Positions 8,104 to 16,224 of a DNA stretch of 27,805 nucleotides are shown here, in pieces; positions within the stretch are counted from its first letter, which is position 1; each line of letters starts with the position of its first letter. The DNA is taken from contig CALMBI010000225.1 in the NCBI GenBank assembly GCA_937860115.1, positions 1-27,805 of the forward strand, written 5' to 3'. The translations under genes were made by a program, and so were the position numbers. Under the pieces are notes generated by a model, which saw nothing but the letters and a program-made list of their open reading frames with translations, did no database searches and was not told where the DNA came from. Source of the DNA: an uncultured Arcobacter sp. (GTDB lineage: Bacteria > Campylobacterota > Campylobacteria > Campylobacterales > Arcobacteraceae).

Positions 8104-8493
8104 ATGACAAAAATATTACTTTTATGTATTTATTCCCAAAATGAACTTTTGCAAGTTGTCCTCAATATCTTAAATAATGCAAAAGATGCCCTCAAAGAGT
8201 TTCGATTAGAGGATCGAAAAATATTTATAACTATATATCAAGAAGAGAATAATGCAGTGATCTCTATCAAAGATAATGCAGGTGGAATCCCAGAGAAGCT
8301 ATTGCCAAAAATATTTGATGCATACTTTACAACCAAACATCAATCGCAAGGGACAGGCCTTGGACTTTATATGAGTTATCAAATTATTACGAATAGATTT
8401 GGAGGAATGATTGATGTTATCAATGAAGAGTATCTTTATCATGGTGCAAAATATAAAGGTGCAAATTTTAAAATAATCATACCACTTGGATAA
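8104..8493 (+). pseudogene. Remnant of a sensor histidine kinase (ATPase domain only)
   Basis: The 129-aa product is a complete HATPase_c domain and almost nothing else. The N-box is NELLQVVLNILNNAKDAL (13-30), G1 is DNAGGIP (57-63), the F-box is FDAYFTTKH, and G2 is GTGLGLY (83-89). In normal kinases this follows a sensor and a dimerisation/phospho-acceptor helix pair; here only about 11 residues precede the N-box (MTKILLLCIYS), so sensor and His box are missing. The likeliest history is an internal deletion joining the start of one gene to the end of a kinase gene. The site upstream of the ATG is weak. It could still be expressed as a stand-alone ATPase domain, hence moderate confidence in pseudogene status. 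Confidence 0.65.
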
Positions 8494-8529
8494 TTTTAGG
8501 TTACCATTAATTTTTATTTGGCATTAGTT

Positions 8530-8538
8530 TGGTATAAT
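8530..8538 (+). promoter_or_regulatory. Extended -10 promoter of ppaC
   Basis: TGgTATAAT (TATAAT 8533-8538) lies 49 bases before the ppaC start and 37 bases after the kinase remnant. No convincing -35. AGGAG at 8573-8577 then serves the start codon at 8588. Confidence 0.65.
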
Positions 8539-8587
8539 CCTCCTTTTTATAAATAAATTCGATATTTACAACAGGAGAACACATAAT

Positions 8588-9508
8588 ATGTTATATACAT
8601 GCGGACATAAAATACCAGATAGTGATAGTATCATCGGAGCAATCGCGATGGCTTATCTTCAAAAAGAGCTAGGTCATGAAACAAAAGCAGTAAGACAAGG
8701 GGATATCAATCCTGAAACTGCTTATATCTTAGAAAAATTTAATCTTCCTGAGCCTGAACTCAAAACTTCGTTTGCTGGATGTGATCTATTTATGGTGGAC
8801 TACAACAACTATACAGAAGGTCCAGATGATTTAAAAGATGCAAATCTGGTAGGAATCGCAGATCATCATAAACTTGGTGGGCTTATCACTTCAGCACCAC
8901 TTGAAGTGTGGATACGACCTGTCGGATGTTCAAATACAGTTATCAAAGAGATGTTTGACTATTATGGAATAGCTATTCCAAAAGATTTAGCTGGTGCTAT
9001 GATGTGTGCGATTTTGAGTGATACAGTTATCTTTAAATCACCAACTTGTACAAAAATCGATACAAAAATTTGTAAAGAGTTAGCTGCAATCGCTGGAATT
9101 GAGGATTTTAAATCTATCGGTATGGAGATGTTTAAAGTAAAATCTCAAGTAGAAGGTGTTCCAACGAGAGAGCTTGTAAAAAGAGATTATAAAAACTTTG
9201 ATATGTATGGACATAAAGTTGGAATTGGACAACTTGAAGTTGTAGATCTTTCTATTTTTGATAGTGTAAAAGATGAATTACTTGCAGATATTAAAAAACT
9301 AAAAGAGGAAGATGGAAACGATACAGTTTTACTTGTTTTAACTGATATTATCGCTATGGGTTCACAAATCCTTGTTGCTACAGACTCTCCAGATGTAGTG
9401 GAAAAAGCTTGGGATGTGAAAATTGAAAATGATCAATTTTGGCTCAAAGGGTGCCTTAGCAGAAAAAAACAAGTGGTTCCATTTTTAGAACCAGCATTTA
9501 AAAAATAA
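8588..9508 (+). CDS. ppaC: Manganese-dependent inorganic pyrophosphatase (family II, DHH)
   Basis: Hydrolyses pyrophosphate to drive biosynthesis in the cytoplasm. The 306-aa length matches family II. The metal-binding set is present: H7, D11 and D13 in GHKIPDSDSI, D71, the DHH motif (D92-H93-H94), and D145 in ILSDTV. Substrate residues include RPVGCSNT (110-117) and the C-terminal SRKKQVVP. Where most members read D-H-N-E at the second metal motif, this one reads D71-Y-N-N. There is no CBS-domain insertion, so it should be an unregulated two-domain enzyme. ATG start with AGGAG 10 bases upstream. Single-gene unit with its own promoter. Confidence 0.95.
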   Translation: MLYTCGHKIPDSDSIIGAIAMAYLQKELGHETKAVRQGDINPETAYILEKFNLPEPELKTSFAGCDLFMVDYNNYTEGPDDLKDANLVGIADHHKLGGLITSAPLEVWIRPVGCSNTVIKEMFDYYGIAIPKDLAGAMMCAILSDTVIFKSPTCTKIDTKICKELAAIAGIEDFKSIGMEMFKVKSQVEGVPTRELVKRDYKNFDMYGHKVGIGQLEVVDLSIFDSVKDELLADIKKLKEEDGNDTVLLVLTDIIAMGSQILVATDSPDVVEKAWDVKIENDQFWLKGCLSRKKQVVPFLEPAFKK

Positions 9509-9513
9509 TATAT

Positions 9514-9600
9514 TTTATTTGATTTTTTATTTATAGGCGACTTTGCAATTTTTGGTTACCCAAAGTGAAGCCTTAGCGATAAATAAAAATATCAAATAAA
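9514..9600. repeat. 87-nt imperfect inverted repeat / structured intergenic element
   Basis: Outer arms 9514-9534 and 9579-9600 pair over 21 bp with a single bulged base (9590). Inside, AGGC (9535-9538) pairs with GCCT (9570-9573) and ACTTTG (9540-9545) with CAAAGT (9561-9566), leaving a 15-base loop. The element starts 5 bases after ppaC and ends 40 bases before bamD. It lacks the GC-rich stem plus T-tract of a terminator. It may be a structured RNA, a 3'/5' UTR element, or a decayed miniature inverted-repeat element. Confidence 0.7.
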
Positions 9601-9640
9601 TTTCAATCTACAAATCAAAAAAACTCAAGAAGGACAGCTC

Positions 9641-10285
9641 TTGCAAAAATTTAAAAATCTATTATTAGTCACTTCAACTCTACTTGTATTTGGTGGCTGT
9701 GCATCAAAACAAGAAGAAGAGTACAACAAACCAGATGTTTATTGGTACAATAAAATGCTCAAAGAGATCTCACTCTATCAACTTGATAGTGCTGATGAGA
9801 CATTTATATCACTTGAATCAGAACATAGACAATCCCCTTATCTTCCTTCAGCTACTATGCTGATCGGTATGGCACATATGGAAGATGAAGAGTATATTTT
9901 GGCTAATTATTATTTTGATGAGTATATTAAACGATTTGAAAAAAATGATAGTGATGGAAGGGTACGCTATCTGAAAATAAAATCAAAATTTTTAGCTTTC
10001 AAACAGCAATTTAGAGAGCAAAGATTGTTAGATGAAACGATTGATGAAGTGAGAAAGTTTAAAGTTGAATTTCCTAATTCATCATATATCCATCTTGTAA
10101 ATGATATAGAAAGTAGACTTTTGATGGGAAAATCATCGCTTGATATAGAGATTGCTGATCTTTATAAAAGGATAGATAAACCACTTGCAAGTGAAGTGTA
10201 TGAAGCACGAGCAAAAGAGAGTTGGGAAAACCAAAAAGATGTAGAAAAAGTTCATGTACCTTGGTATAGAGCAATATTTGAATAA
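9641..10285 (+). CDS. bamD: BamD outer-membrane assembly lipoprotein
   Basis: Lipoprotein of the BAM complex, which inserts beta-barrel proteins into the outer membrane; older name ComL. The 214-aa product begins with a lipoprotein signal ending VFGG-C20, then helical TPR-like repeats fill the chain (for example LESEHRQSPYLPSATMLIG and VEFPNSSYIHLV). It ends VPWYRAIFE. Start is TTG, with AAGGA 6 bases upstream. The directly following lon gene matches the bamD-lon order known in Campylobacter and Helicobacter, which supports the call more than the weakly conserved sequence alone. Confidence 0.9.
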   Translation: MQKFKNLLLVTSTLLVFGGCASKQEEEYNKPDVYWYNKMLKEISLYQLDSADETFISLESEHRQSPYLPSATMLIGMAHMEDEEYILANYYFDEYIKRFEKNDSDGRVRYLKIKSKFLAFKQQFREQRLLDETIDEVRKFKVEFPNSSYIHLVNDIESRLLMGKSSLDIEIADLYKRIDKPLASEVYEARAKESWENQKDVEKVHVPWYRAIFE

Positions 10286-10306
10286 TATATAATAATTGGA
10301 GAAACT

Positions 10307-12658
10307 ATGAATTTAAAAGATTACGACTCATTTCCTGACACTTTACCACTTGTTGTTGAGGATAATATGTTTTTATATCCTTTTATGATCGCTCCTATTT
10401 TTATAGAAGATGAAGTTGGACAAAAAGCTGTACAATATGCAATCGATCATAATAAACTTTTGGTAGTAGCTGTAAGTGTAGAGGGATTTGAAGGAAAAAG
10501 TGAAAAAGAGTTCTATGAAGTAGCTATTGCTGGAAATGTTATGAGAAAAGTATCTTTGCCAGATGGAAAGATAAAAGTGCTTTTTCAAGGACTAACAAAA
10601 GTAGAGATCAAAGAGATCAAAGGATCTGATCCTATGATGGTTCTTGTTGATCATCTTCCAAATCTTGAAGCAAATGAAAAAGAGGTCAATGCTGTTTTAG
10701 ATATTTTAAGACAAAATGTAGTTGCTTTTTCAAAAGTAAATAACAAATTTCCTGTAGATTTAATCGCAACAATTAATGAAAATAATGATGCAAATCGTAT
10801 AGCTGATCTTGTCTCTTCAGTACTTCGAATTACAAAAAAACAGTCATACGAACTTCTAAAAGAGACAAATATCGACAATAGGCTTTATAGTATCATTGAA
10901 GTGATCAAAGATGAGATCGAAGCTATTAAGCTTAAAAGCGAGATCACTCAAAAAGTAAATAAAAAAATAGAAAAAACAAACAAAGATTATTTTTTAAAAG
11001 AGCAAATCAAAGCAATCCAAAAAGAGCTTGGTGATAATAACAAAGATGAAGAGGTTGAAGCTTTTAGAAAACAACTTGAAGATATTAAAGAGTTTATTGG
11101 GGCGGAAGGATATAAAGAGGTCAAAAAACAGATAGATAAGTTTGCTAGAATGCATAGTGAAAGTGGAGATTCTGCGATACTTCAAACTTATATTGAGCAA
11201 ATTTTCGAGATACCATTTGGAAAGTTTGCCGATGATAAAATCTCTGTCGATGATGTAGAAAAACAGCTTAATAGTGATCACTATTCACTCCAAAAAGCAA
11301 AAGATAGAATAAGTGAATATTTTGCGGTAAAAGAATACTTGATAGAAAAAGGGATTAAAGAATCATCAAATAACTCAACAGTACTTTGTTTTGTAGGACC
11401 TCCAGGGGTTGGAAAAACATCTTTGGCTAACTCTATTGCAAGTGCATTAAAAAGACCACTCTCACGAATAGCTCTTGGTGGACTTGAAGATGTAAATGAA
11501 CTTCGAGGGCACAGAAGAACTTATGTGGGAGCGATGCCTGGACGACTTATCTCTGCACTTGTAACTGCTACTAAAATGAATCCTGTGATTGTTTTAGATG
11601 AGATAGATAAATTAGGGCAAAACCATAGAGGTGATCCAACTGCTGTGATGCTTGAAGTTCTTGATCCTGAGCAAAATAGTAAGTTTAGAGACCATTATGT
11701 TAATTTTGATATCGATTTGAGCCATTGTATTTTTGTTGCAACGGCAAATAATGTAGGAAAAATCCCAGCACCACTTCGAGATAGAATGGAATTTATCGAG
11801 ATCAATAGTTACACTCCAAGTGAAAAATTTCATATTGCAAAAGAGTATTTGATACCTCAAGAATTAGCTAAACATGGACTTGCGAAGAAAAATATCAGCT
11901 TGAATGATGCAACTATTCATCTTATAATTGAAAAATTTACAAGAGAAGCAGGGGTTAGAAATCTTAGACGAGTATTTAATAAACTCTTTAGAAAAACGGT
12001 AAAAATGCTTATCAACGATAAAGAACTTACAAAAGTAACAATCAATAGTAAAAATATTGAGGAGTTTTTGGATAATCCAGTTTTTGAAATCGACCCAGCT
12101 GATAAGAAAAATAGTGTTGGTATAGTAAATGGACTTGCTTGGACTTCTGTTGGTGGAGATGTTTTAAAAATCGAAGCTGCAAAATTTGAAGGGAAAGGGG
12201 CTTTAAGTCTTACTGGAAATATGGGCGATGTGATGAAAGAGAGTGCAAAAATAGCTCATAGTGTGATTAAGGGACTAAGTGATAGTGGAAAACTCAAAGA
12301 TGCACCTTTTAAAGATATCGATATCCATATGCATATCCCTGAAGGTGCTACACCAAAAGATGGACCAAGTGCAGGGATAGCGATGGCTCTTACAATCGCT
12401 TCAATTTTAAGTGGCAAAAAAGTCTATGCAAACTTAGCGATGACAGGTGAACTTACACTCACAGGAAAAGTGCTTCCAATTGGTGGACTTAAAGAGAAAC
12501 TGATAGCTGCAAGTAAAGCAAATATGAAAAGGGCATTTATCCCACTTAAAAATTATAAAAGAGATCTAAAAGATATTCCAGAGGAAGTTTTAGCAACTAT
12601 GGAGATTATCCCAGTGACTACAATTGAAGAAGTGCTCGATCTTGGTTTAGTAAAATAA
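10307..12658 (+). CDS. lon: Lon ATP-dependent protease
   Basis: Cytoplasmic AAA+ protease that unfolds and degrades damaged and regulatory proteins. The 783-aa product has the N-terminal substrate domain (about 10-200), a coiled-coil linker, Walker A GPPGVGKT (364-371), Walker B VIVLDEIDK (about 427-435), a sensor segment ending in the GVRNLRR motif, and the C-terminal protease domain with catalytic S688 in DGPSAG and K729 in GGLKEK. ATG start with GGAG upstream. It starts 21 bases after bamD and heads a run of envelope-related genes. No HAIR/CIRCE-type operator is visible before it. Confidence 0.97.
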   Translation: MNLKDYDSFPDTLPLVVEDNMFLYPFMIAPIFIEDEVGQKAVQYAIDHNKLLVVAVSVEGFEGKSEKEFYEVAIAGNVMRKVSLPDGKIKVLFQGLTKVEIKEIKGSDPMMVLVDHLPNLEANEKEVNAVLDILRQNVVAFSKVNNKFPVDLIATINENNDANRIADLVSSVLRITKKQSYELLKETNIDNRLYSIIEVIKDEIEAIKLKSEITQKVNKKIEKTNKDYFLKEQIKAIQKELGDNNKDEEVEAFRKQLEDIKEFIGAEGYKEVKKQIDKFARMHSESGDSAILQTYIEQIFEIPFGKFADDKISVDDVEKQLNSDHYSLQKAKDRISEYFAVKEYLIEKGIKESSNNSTVLCFVGPPGVGKTSLANSIASALKRPLSRIALGGLEDVNELRGHRRTYVGAMPGRLISALVTATKMNPVIVLDEIDKLGQNHRGDPTAVMLEVLDPEQNSKFRDHYVNFDIDLSHCIFVATANNVGKIPAPLRDRMEFIEINSYTPSEKFHIAKEYLIPQELAKHGLAKKNISLNDATIHLIIEKFTREAGVRNLRRVFNKLFRKTVKMLINDKELTKVTINSKNIEEFLDNPVFEIDPADKKNSVGIVNGLAWTSVGGDVLKIEAAKFEGKGALSLTGNMGDVMKESAKIAHSVIKGLSDSGKLKDAPFKDIDIHMHIPEGATPKDGPSAGIAMALTIASILSGKKVYANLAMTGELTLTGKVLPIGGLKEKLIAASKANMKRAFIPLKNYKRDLKDIPEEVLATMEIIPVTTIEEVLDLGLVK

Positions 12659-12685
12659 TGTTCAAAAACTAAAAGGTTTCTTTTA

Positions 12686-12964
12686 ATGCAAGAGCAAGAT
12701 GAGATAAAAAAAATAGAGATTAAAGATCTTAGAGTTGGAAGAACTCCAATGATGAGAATCAATAATTTTTATTCTCTTGCTACAATCTTAATTATGTCAG
12801 TTGTGCTAATATGGTATGTGAATTATGTTTTACCTGAACAAGAAAAGATCAAAATAAAAGAACAACAAGAAGTCAAATTAAAAGCTCAAGAACTTGCAGA
12901 GTATGAAAAACGTCAAGCTCAAATAGAACTTTCACAAAAACTTCATAAAGATCATAAAGAATAG
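12686..12964 (+). CDS. Single-pass membrane protein with C-terminal coiled coil (92 aa)
   Basis: Family not recognised. A charged N-terminus (1-25) precedes one membrane segment (about 29-49, rich in Leu/Ile/Val with aromatic ends WY), then a charged helix rich in Glu, Lys and Gln (51-92) that should form a coiled coil. The positive N-terminal flank (R16, R19, R24) suggests the N-terminus stays inside and the coiled coil faces the periplasm. AAAGG lies 10 bases before the ATG. It sits 27 bases after lon and 2 bases before the rhomboid gene, so it is co-transcribed; it could be an adaptor or substrate of either protease, but that is only inference. Confidence 0.8.
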   Translation: MQEQDEIKKIEIKDLRVGRTPMMRINNFYSLATILIMSVVLIWYVNYVLPEQEKIKIKEQQEVKLKAQELAEYEKRQAQIELSQKLHKDHKE

Positions 12965-12966
12965 TT

Positions 12967-13497
12967 ATGACAAAACATACAGAACTTTTTACCCTCACAA
13001 ATTTCATTATATTTATCACAGTTATTTGCTATTTTTTGCAAACAAATATTATGTATGGTGATATTTTATTTGGACTTAATCACTATTTTTTTACAGATCA
13101 ACTTTACTACCAGATAGTTTCTACAATCTTTGCTCATGGAGGACTTGAACATCTTGCTATGAATATGATAGTGCTTTGGCAAATGGGAAATCTACTTGAA
13201 ACTTATATAGGAAAATTACGATTTTTTCTACTTTATATCGTAGGTGGTGTTCTTACATCTATTGGAACACTTCTTTATATAGGATTGAGTGGTGAATTTA
13301 TCAATGTTGTTGGAGCAAGTGGAGCTATTAGTGTGATTATGGGGTATTATGCACTCAAAGTCCCATCAGAGCGAAAAGGGATATTTGTATGGATTATACT
13401 TATCTCTTTTGTCCCTATCGCATTTGGTATGCCTGTTGCATGGTATGCACATTTGATTGGATTTGTTGTTGGTTTAGTGGCTGGATTTATTATATAA
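12967..13497 (+). CDS. Rhomboid-family intramembrane serine protease
   Basis: Cleaves membrane-spanning substrates within the lipid bilayer. The 176-aa product is a minimal six-helix rhomboid. Catalytic S118 lies in GASGA, catalytic H162 in AHLIGFVVG, and N66 in EHLAMNMIVLW is in the oxyanion position. The catalytic dyad is intact, so it should be active. There is no N-terminal cytoplasmic domain like that of GlpG. Its start follows the previous stop by 2 bases, with only a weak AAAGA, suggesting coupled translation. Confidence 0.93.
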   Translation: MTKHTELFTLTNFIIFITVICYFLQTNIMYGDILFGLNHYFFTDQLYYQIVSTIFAHGGLEHLAMNMIVLWQMGNLLETYIGKLRFFLLYIVGGVLTSIGTLLYIGLSGEFINVVGASGAISVIMGYYALKVPSERKGIFVWIILISFVPIAFGMPVAWYAHLIGFVVGLVAGFII

Positions 13498-13506
13498 AGG
13501 ATTTTT

Positions 13507-13809
13507 ATGTACACAGTGATATTTATTTTGATACTCTTTTTGATCGCAATTTTTGGAACATTACTCTATTTCAAAACTCAAAAACAAAAACAAGCGATGT
13601 TAGAAGCTGGAACATGTCCTAGTTGTGGCAGTGAAAAAAAAAGATTTAGGGATGAGAGTTCTGGAATACTTTTTGAGGTATCTCCTATAGAATCACGGGT
13701 GCTTAAAAGTCATGGATGTAGCGGAATTGTGGAAATAGAGTATAGTTGCAAAGCTTGCGGACTCAAACAAATTCATAATAGTGTAGGAAGTGGATGTTGT
13801 TCAATTTAA
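13507..13809 (+). CDS. Membrane-anchored zinc-ribbon protein of unknown function (100 aa)
   Basis: Family not recognised. One N-terminal membrane helix (about 3-21) is followed by a Cys-rich domain: CPSC (C37, C40), then C71, CKAC (C81, C84) and a terminal GCC (C97, C98). C37/C40 with C81/C84 have the spacing of a treble-clef or zinc-ribbon site. The product would be tethered to the membrane; topology is uncertain, but the positive segment after the helix (KTQKQK) suggests a cytoplasmic ribbon. AAAGGA lies 6 bases before the ATG. Its end overlaps the start of the next gene by 16 bases. Confidence 0.8.
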   Translation: MYTVIFILILFLIAIFGTLLYFKTQKQKQAMLEAGTCPSCGSEKKRFRDESSGILFEVSPIESRVLKSHGCSGIVEIEYSCKACGLKQIHNSVGSGCCSI

Positions 13810-14621
13810 TACAATCACAAATGATCTATGGAACAGCTTGGAAAAAAGAGGCTACAGCAACTTTAGTAGAGATCGCTATTAAAGAAGGATTTCGAGCGAT
13901 CGATACAGCTTGCCAGCCAAAACATTACAATGAAAAACTTGTAGGTGAGGGGATACAAAAAGCTCTAAATGGTTTAAATTTAAAAAGAGAAGATCTCTTT
14001 ATCCAAACAAAGTTTACCCCAATCGGTGGACAAGATCCAAATAATATTCCATACGATAAAAATGAAACAATTGAAAATCAAATCAAAACTTCATTAGAAG
14101 TTTCAAAATCAAATCTCCAAACTCACTATTTGGATTCACTTCTACTCCATTCTCCAATATCGCCATATAGTGAACTCTTAAAAGCGTGGAGGTTTTTAGA
14201 ATCGTTTGTGCACAATGGAGATGTGAAGCAGATAGGGATAAGTAATTGCTATGAGATGAGTTTATTTCAAAAACTTTATGAAGACGCAACAATCAAACCA
14301 AAAGTATTGCAAAATAGATTTTATGAAGCCACTTCATACGATAAAGAGCTTCGAGTTTTTTGCCTTGCAAATGATGTTGAGTATCAAAGTTTTTGGTCGC
14401 TTAGTGCAAATCCACATATTGTAAATTCAAAAGAATTACTTCAATTATCACAAAAATACCAAAAAAGCCCTGCGGTTATTTTTTATCGCTTTTTAGTTGA
14501 GATAGGGATAAGCCCACTCAATGGAACAACATCAGATATACATATGAAAGAGGACTTGAGTATTTTTAATTTTGTACTTGATAAGATAGATATAGAGATG
14601 ATAGAAACATTGCTTTTATAG
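13794..14621 (+). CDS. Aldo/keto reductase
   Basis: NAD(P)H-dependent reductase of the AKR superfamily; substrate cannot be told from sequence. The catalytic tetrad is present: D37 (AIDTA), Y45, K73 (IQTKF) and H119 (LLLHSP). GISNC follows in the barrel. At 275 aa it has the usual length, though the C-terminus diverges and the cofactor-phosphate motif is not clear. The ATG at 13794 has AGGAAG only 3 bases upstream, so the TTG at 13797 or the ATG at 13821 (MIYGTAW) are possible alternatives. It overlaps the zinc-ribbon gene by 16 bases and ends the lon-to-AKR run. Confidence 0.88.
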   Translation: MLFNLIQSQMIYGTAWKKEATATLVEIAIKEGFRAIDTACQPKHYNEKLVGEGIQKALNGLNLKREDLFIQTKFTPIGGQDPNNIPYDKNETIENQIKTSLEVSKSNLQTHYLDSLLLHSPISPYSELLKAWRFLESFVHNGDVKQIGISNCYEMSLFQKLYEDATIKPKVLQNRFYEATSYDKELRVFCLANDVEYQSFWSLSANPHIVNSKELLQLSQKYQKSPAVIFYRFLVEIGISPLNGTTSDIHMKEDLSIFNFVLDKIDIEMIETLLL

Positions 14622-14684
14622 GAAGTAAAGATTTAAAATAGAACTAGATCTAATCTATAAATAAATCAGAAAAGGAGTTCTTGG

Positions 14685-14720
14685 ATGGGAAAGTTAAAAG
14701 TAGTAACAAAAGTAAACTAA
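14685..14720 (+). CDS. Micro-ORF of 11 codons with a strong ribosome site
   Basis: AAAGGAG (14671-14677) is followed 7 bases later by ATG and MGKLKVVTKVN, then TAA. It is the main content of the 178-base gap between the reductase and gatB. It ends before the gatB -10 (14764), so it would be on a different transcript from gatB, most likely the end of the upstream operon. It could be a real small protein, a gene relic or chance. Confidence 0.3.
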   Translation: MGKLKVVTKVN

Positions 14721-14763
14721 CAAAACAAACCCCTATTTATAATAACTCTTAGTAACCTTTGGC

Positions 14764-14769
14764 TATAAT
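14764..14769 (+). promoter_or_regulatory. -10 element of gatB
   Basis: TATAAT 30 bases before the gatB start, preceded by TTTGGC, similar to the ppaC promoter context (TTTGG-TATAAT). An AAGG ribosome site follows at 14790-14793. Confidence 0.6.
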
Positions 14770-14799
14770 CCCTCAAAATTATGAAAACAAGGTTAAAAG

Positions 14800-16224
14800 A
14801 TGTTTGAAACAATTATAGGGCTTGAGGTTCATGCTCAATTAAATACAAAAACGAAATTATGGTGTGGATGTGCGACAAGTTTTGGAGCAACACCAAATAC
14901 AAATGTTTGTCCAATTTGTTTGGGTCTTCCAGGAGCACTTCCTGTTTTAAATAAAGAAGCAGTGCATAAAGCAATAGCACTTGGTACTGCAATTAACGCA
15001 AAAATAAATCAAAAATCAATTTTTAATAGAAAAAACTATTTTTATCCAGACCTTCCAACAGGATATCAAATCTCTCAATTTGAAGTGCCAATCGTTGGGA
15101 TGGGTGAAATTGTGATCGATTTTCCAGATGGAAGTAGCAAAACTATAGGGGTAACAAGAGCTCACTTAGAAAACGATGCTGGGAAAAATACACATGAAAA
15201 AGACTACTCAAAAGTTGACTTAAATAGAGCAGGAACACCACTTTTAGAAATCGTAAGTGAACCTGATATGAGAAGTGCTGAAGAGGCTGTGTTGTATCTA
15301 AAAAAACTTCACTCAATCGTTCGATATATCGATATAAGTGATGCAAATATGCAAGAGGGAAGCTTTAGATGTGATGTGAATGTATCTATCAGACCAAAAG
15401 GGGATACGAAGCTTTACACAAGATGTGAAATCAAAAATATGAATAGTTTTAAATTTATTGAAAAAGCTATCAAATATGAAGTAAATAGACAAATTGAAGC
15501 TTGGGAAGATGGTGTTTATGAAAAAGAGGTTGTTCAAGAGACAAGACTTTTTGATGTAGCTACTGGGGAAACAAGAAGTATGAGAGGAAAAGAGGATGCG
15601 GCTGATTATAGATATTTTCCAGATCCAGACCTTCTACCAGTTATCGTAACTGATGAGATGATTGCAGAATTTAGTCAAATTCCAGAACTTCCAGATGCTA
15701 AAAAAGAAAGATTAGTAAAAGAGTTTGGAATCCCTGTATATGATGCTGGAGTTATTTGTAGTACAAAAGAGATGGCAGCTTATTTTGAAGAGATGTTAGC
15801 TTGTGGGATAAGTGGAAAAGCTGCTACAACTTGGCTTACTGTTGAGCTTCAAGGAAGATTTAGCGAGGGGATTAATGTTACAACTTCACCTGTAAGTGCT
15901 AAGACTTTAGGGATTATCGTAAAAAGAATAGAAGATGGAACAATCAGTGGAAAAGCTGCAAAAGAGGTTCTTGACTACTTAATGGAAAATGATGCTGAAG
16001 TTGATGCTGTTATTGAAAAATTAGGGCTAAAACAAGTAAGTGATGATGGGGCTATTTTAGCTATGATTGATGAGATATTAGCAGCAAATCAAGATAAAGT
16101 AGCAGAATATAAAAGTGGAAAAGAGAAGATGTTTGCATTTTTTGTAGGTCAAACTATGAAAGCAAGTAAGGGTGCAGCAAATCCACAAAAAATAAATGAA
16201 CTTCTTAAAGCAAGGTTAGCATAA
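14800..16224 (+). CDS. gatB: Asp-tRNA(Asn)/Glu-tRNA(Gln) amidotransferase subunit B
   Basis: Kinase/transamidase subunit of GatCAB, which converts mischarged Glu-tRNA(Gln) and Asp-tRNA(Asn) to the correct amides. The 474-aa product starts with the signature GLEVHAQLNTKTKLWCGC, CPICLGLPGALPVLN and RKNYFYPDLPTGYQISQ. The zinc cysteines lie in the CGC and CPIC pairs. It ends with the helical YqeY-like tRNA-binding domain (about 330-474). gatA and gatC are not adjacent, as is usual outside gatCAB operons. The stop codon shares a base with the hom start (TAATG). Confidence 0.97.
   Translation: MFETIIGLEVHAQLNTKTKLWCGCATSFGATPNTNVCPICLGLPGALPVLNKEAVHKAIALGTAINAKINQKSIFNRKNYFYPDLPTGYQISQFEVPIVGMGEIVIDFPDGSSKTIGVTRAHLENDAGKNTHEKDYSKVDLNRAGTPLLEIVSEPDMRSAEEAVLYLKKLHSIVRYIDISDANMQEGSFRCDVNVSIRPKGDTKLYTRCEIKNMNSFKFIEKAIKYEVNRQIEAWEDGVYEKEVVQETRLFDVATGETRSMRGKEDAADYRYFPDPDLLPVIVTDEMIAEFSQIPELPDAKKERLVKEFGIPVYDAGVICSTKEMAAYFEEMLACGISGKAATTWLTVELQGRFSEGINVTTSPVSAKTLGIIVKRIEDGTISGKAAKEVLDYLMENDAEVDAVIEKLGLKQVSDDGAILAMIDEILAANQDKVAEYKSGKEKMFAFFVGQTMKASKGAANPQKINELLKARLA

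Noticed and set aside
10994..11281. 95-aa minus-strand open frame within lon
   Set aside because: Shadow of the Lys/Glu-rich linker of Lon; no ribosome site or family features.
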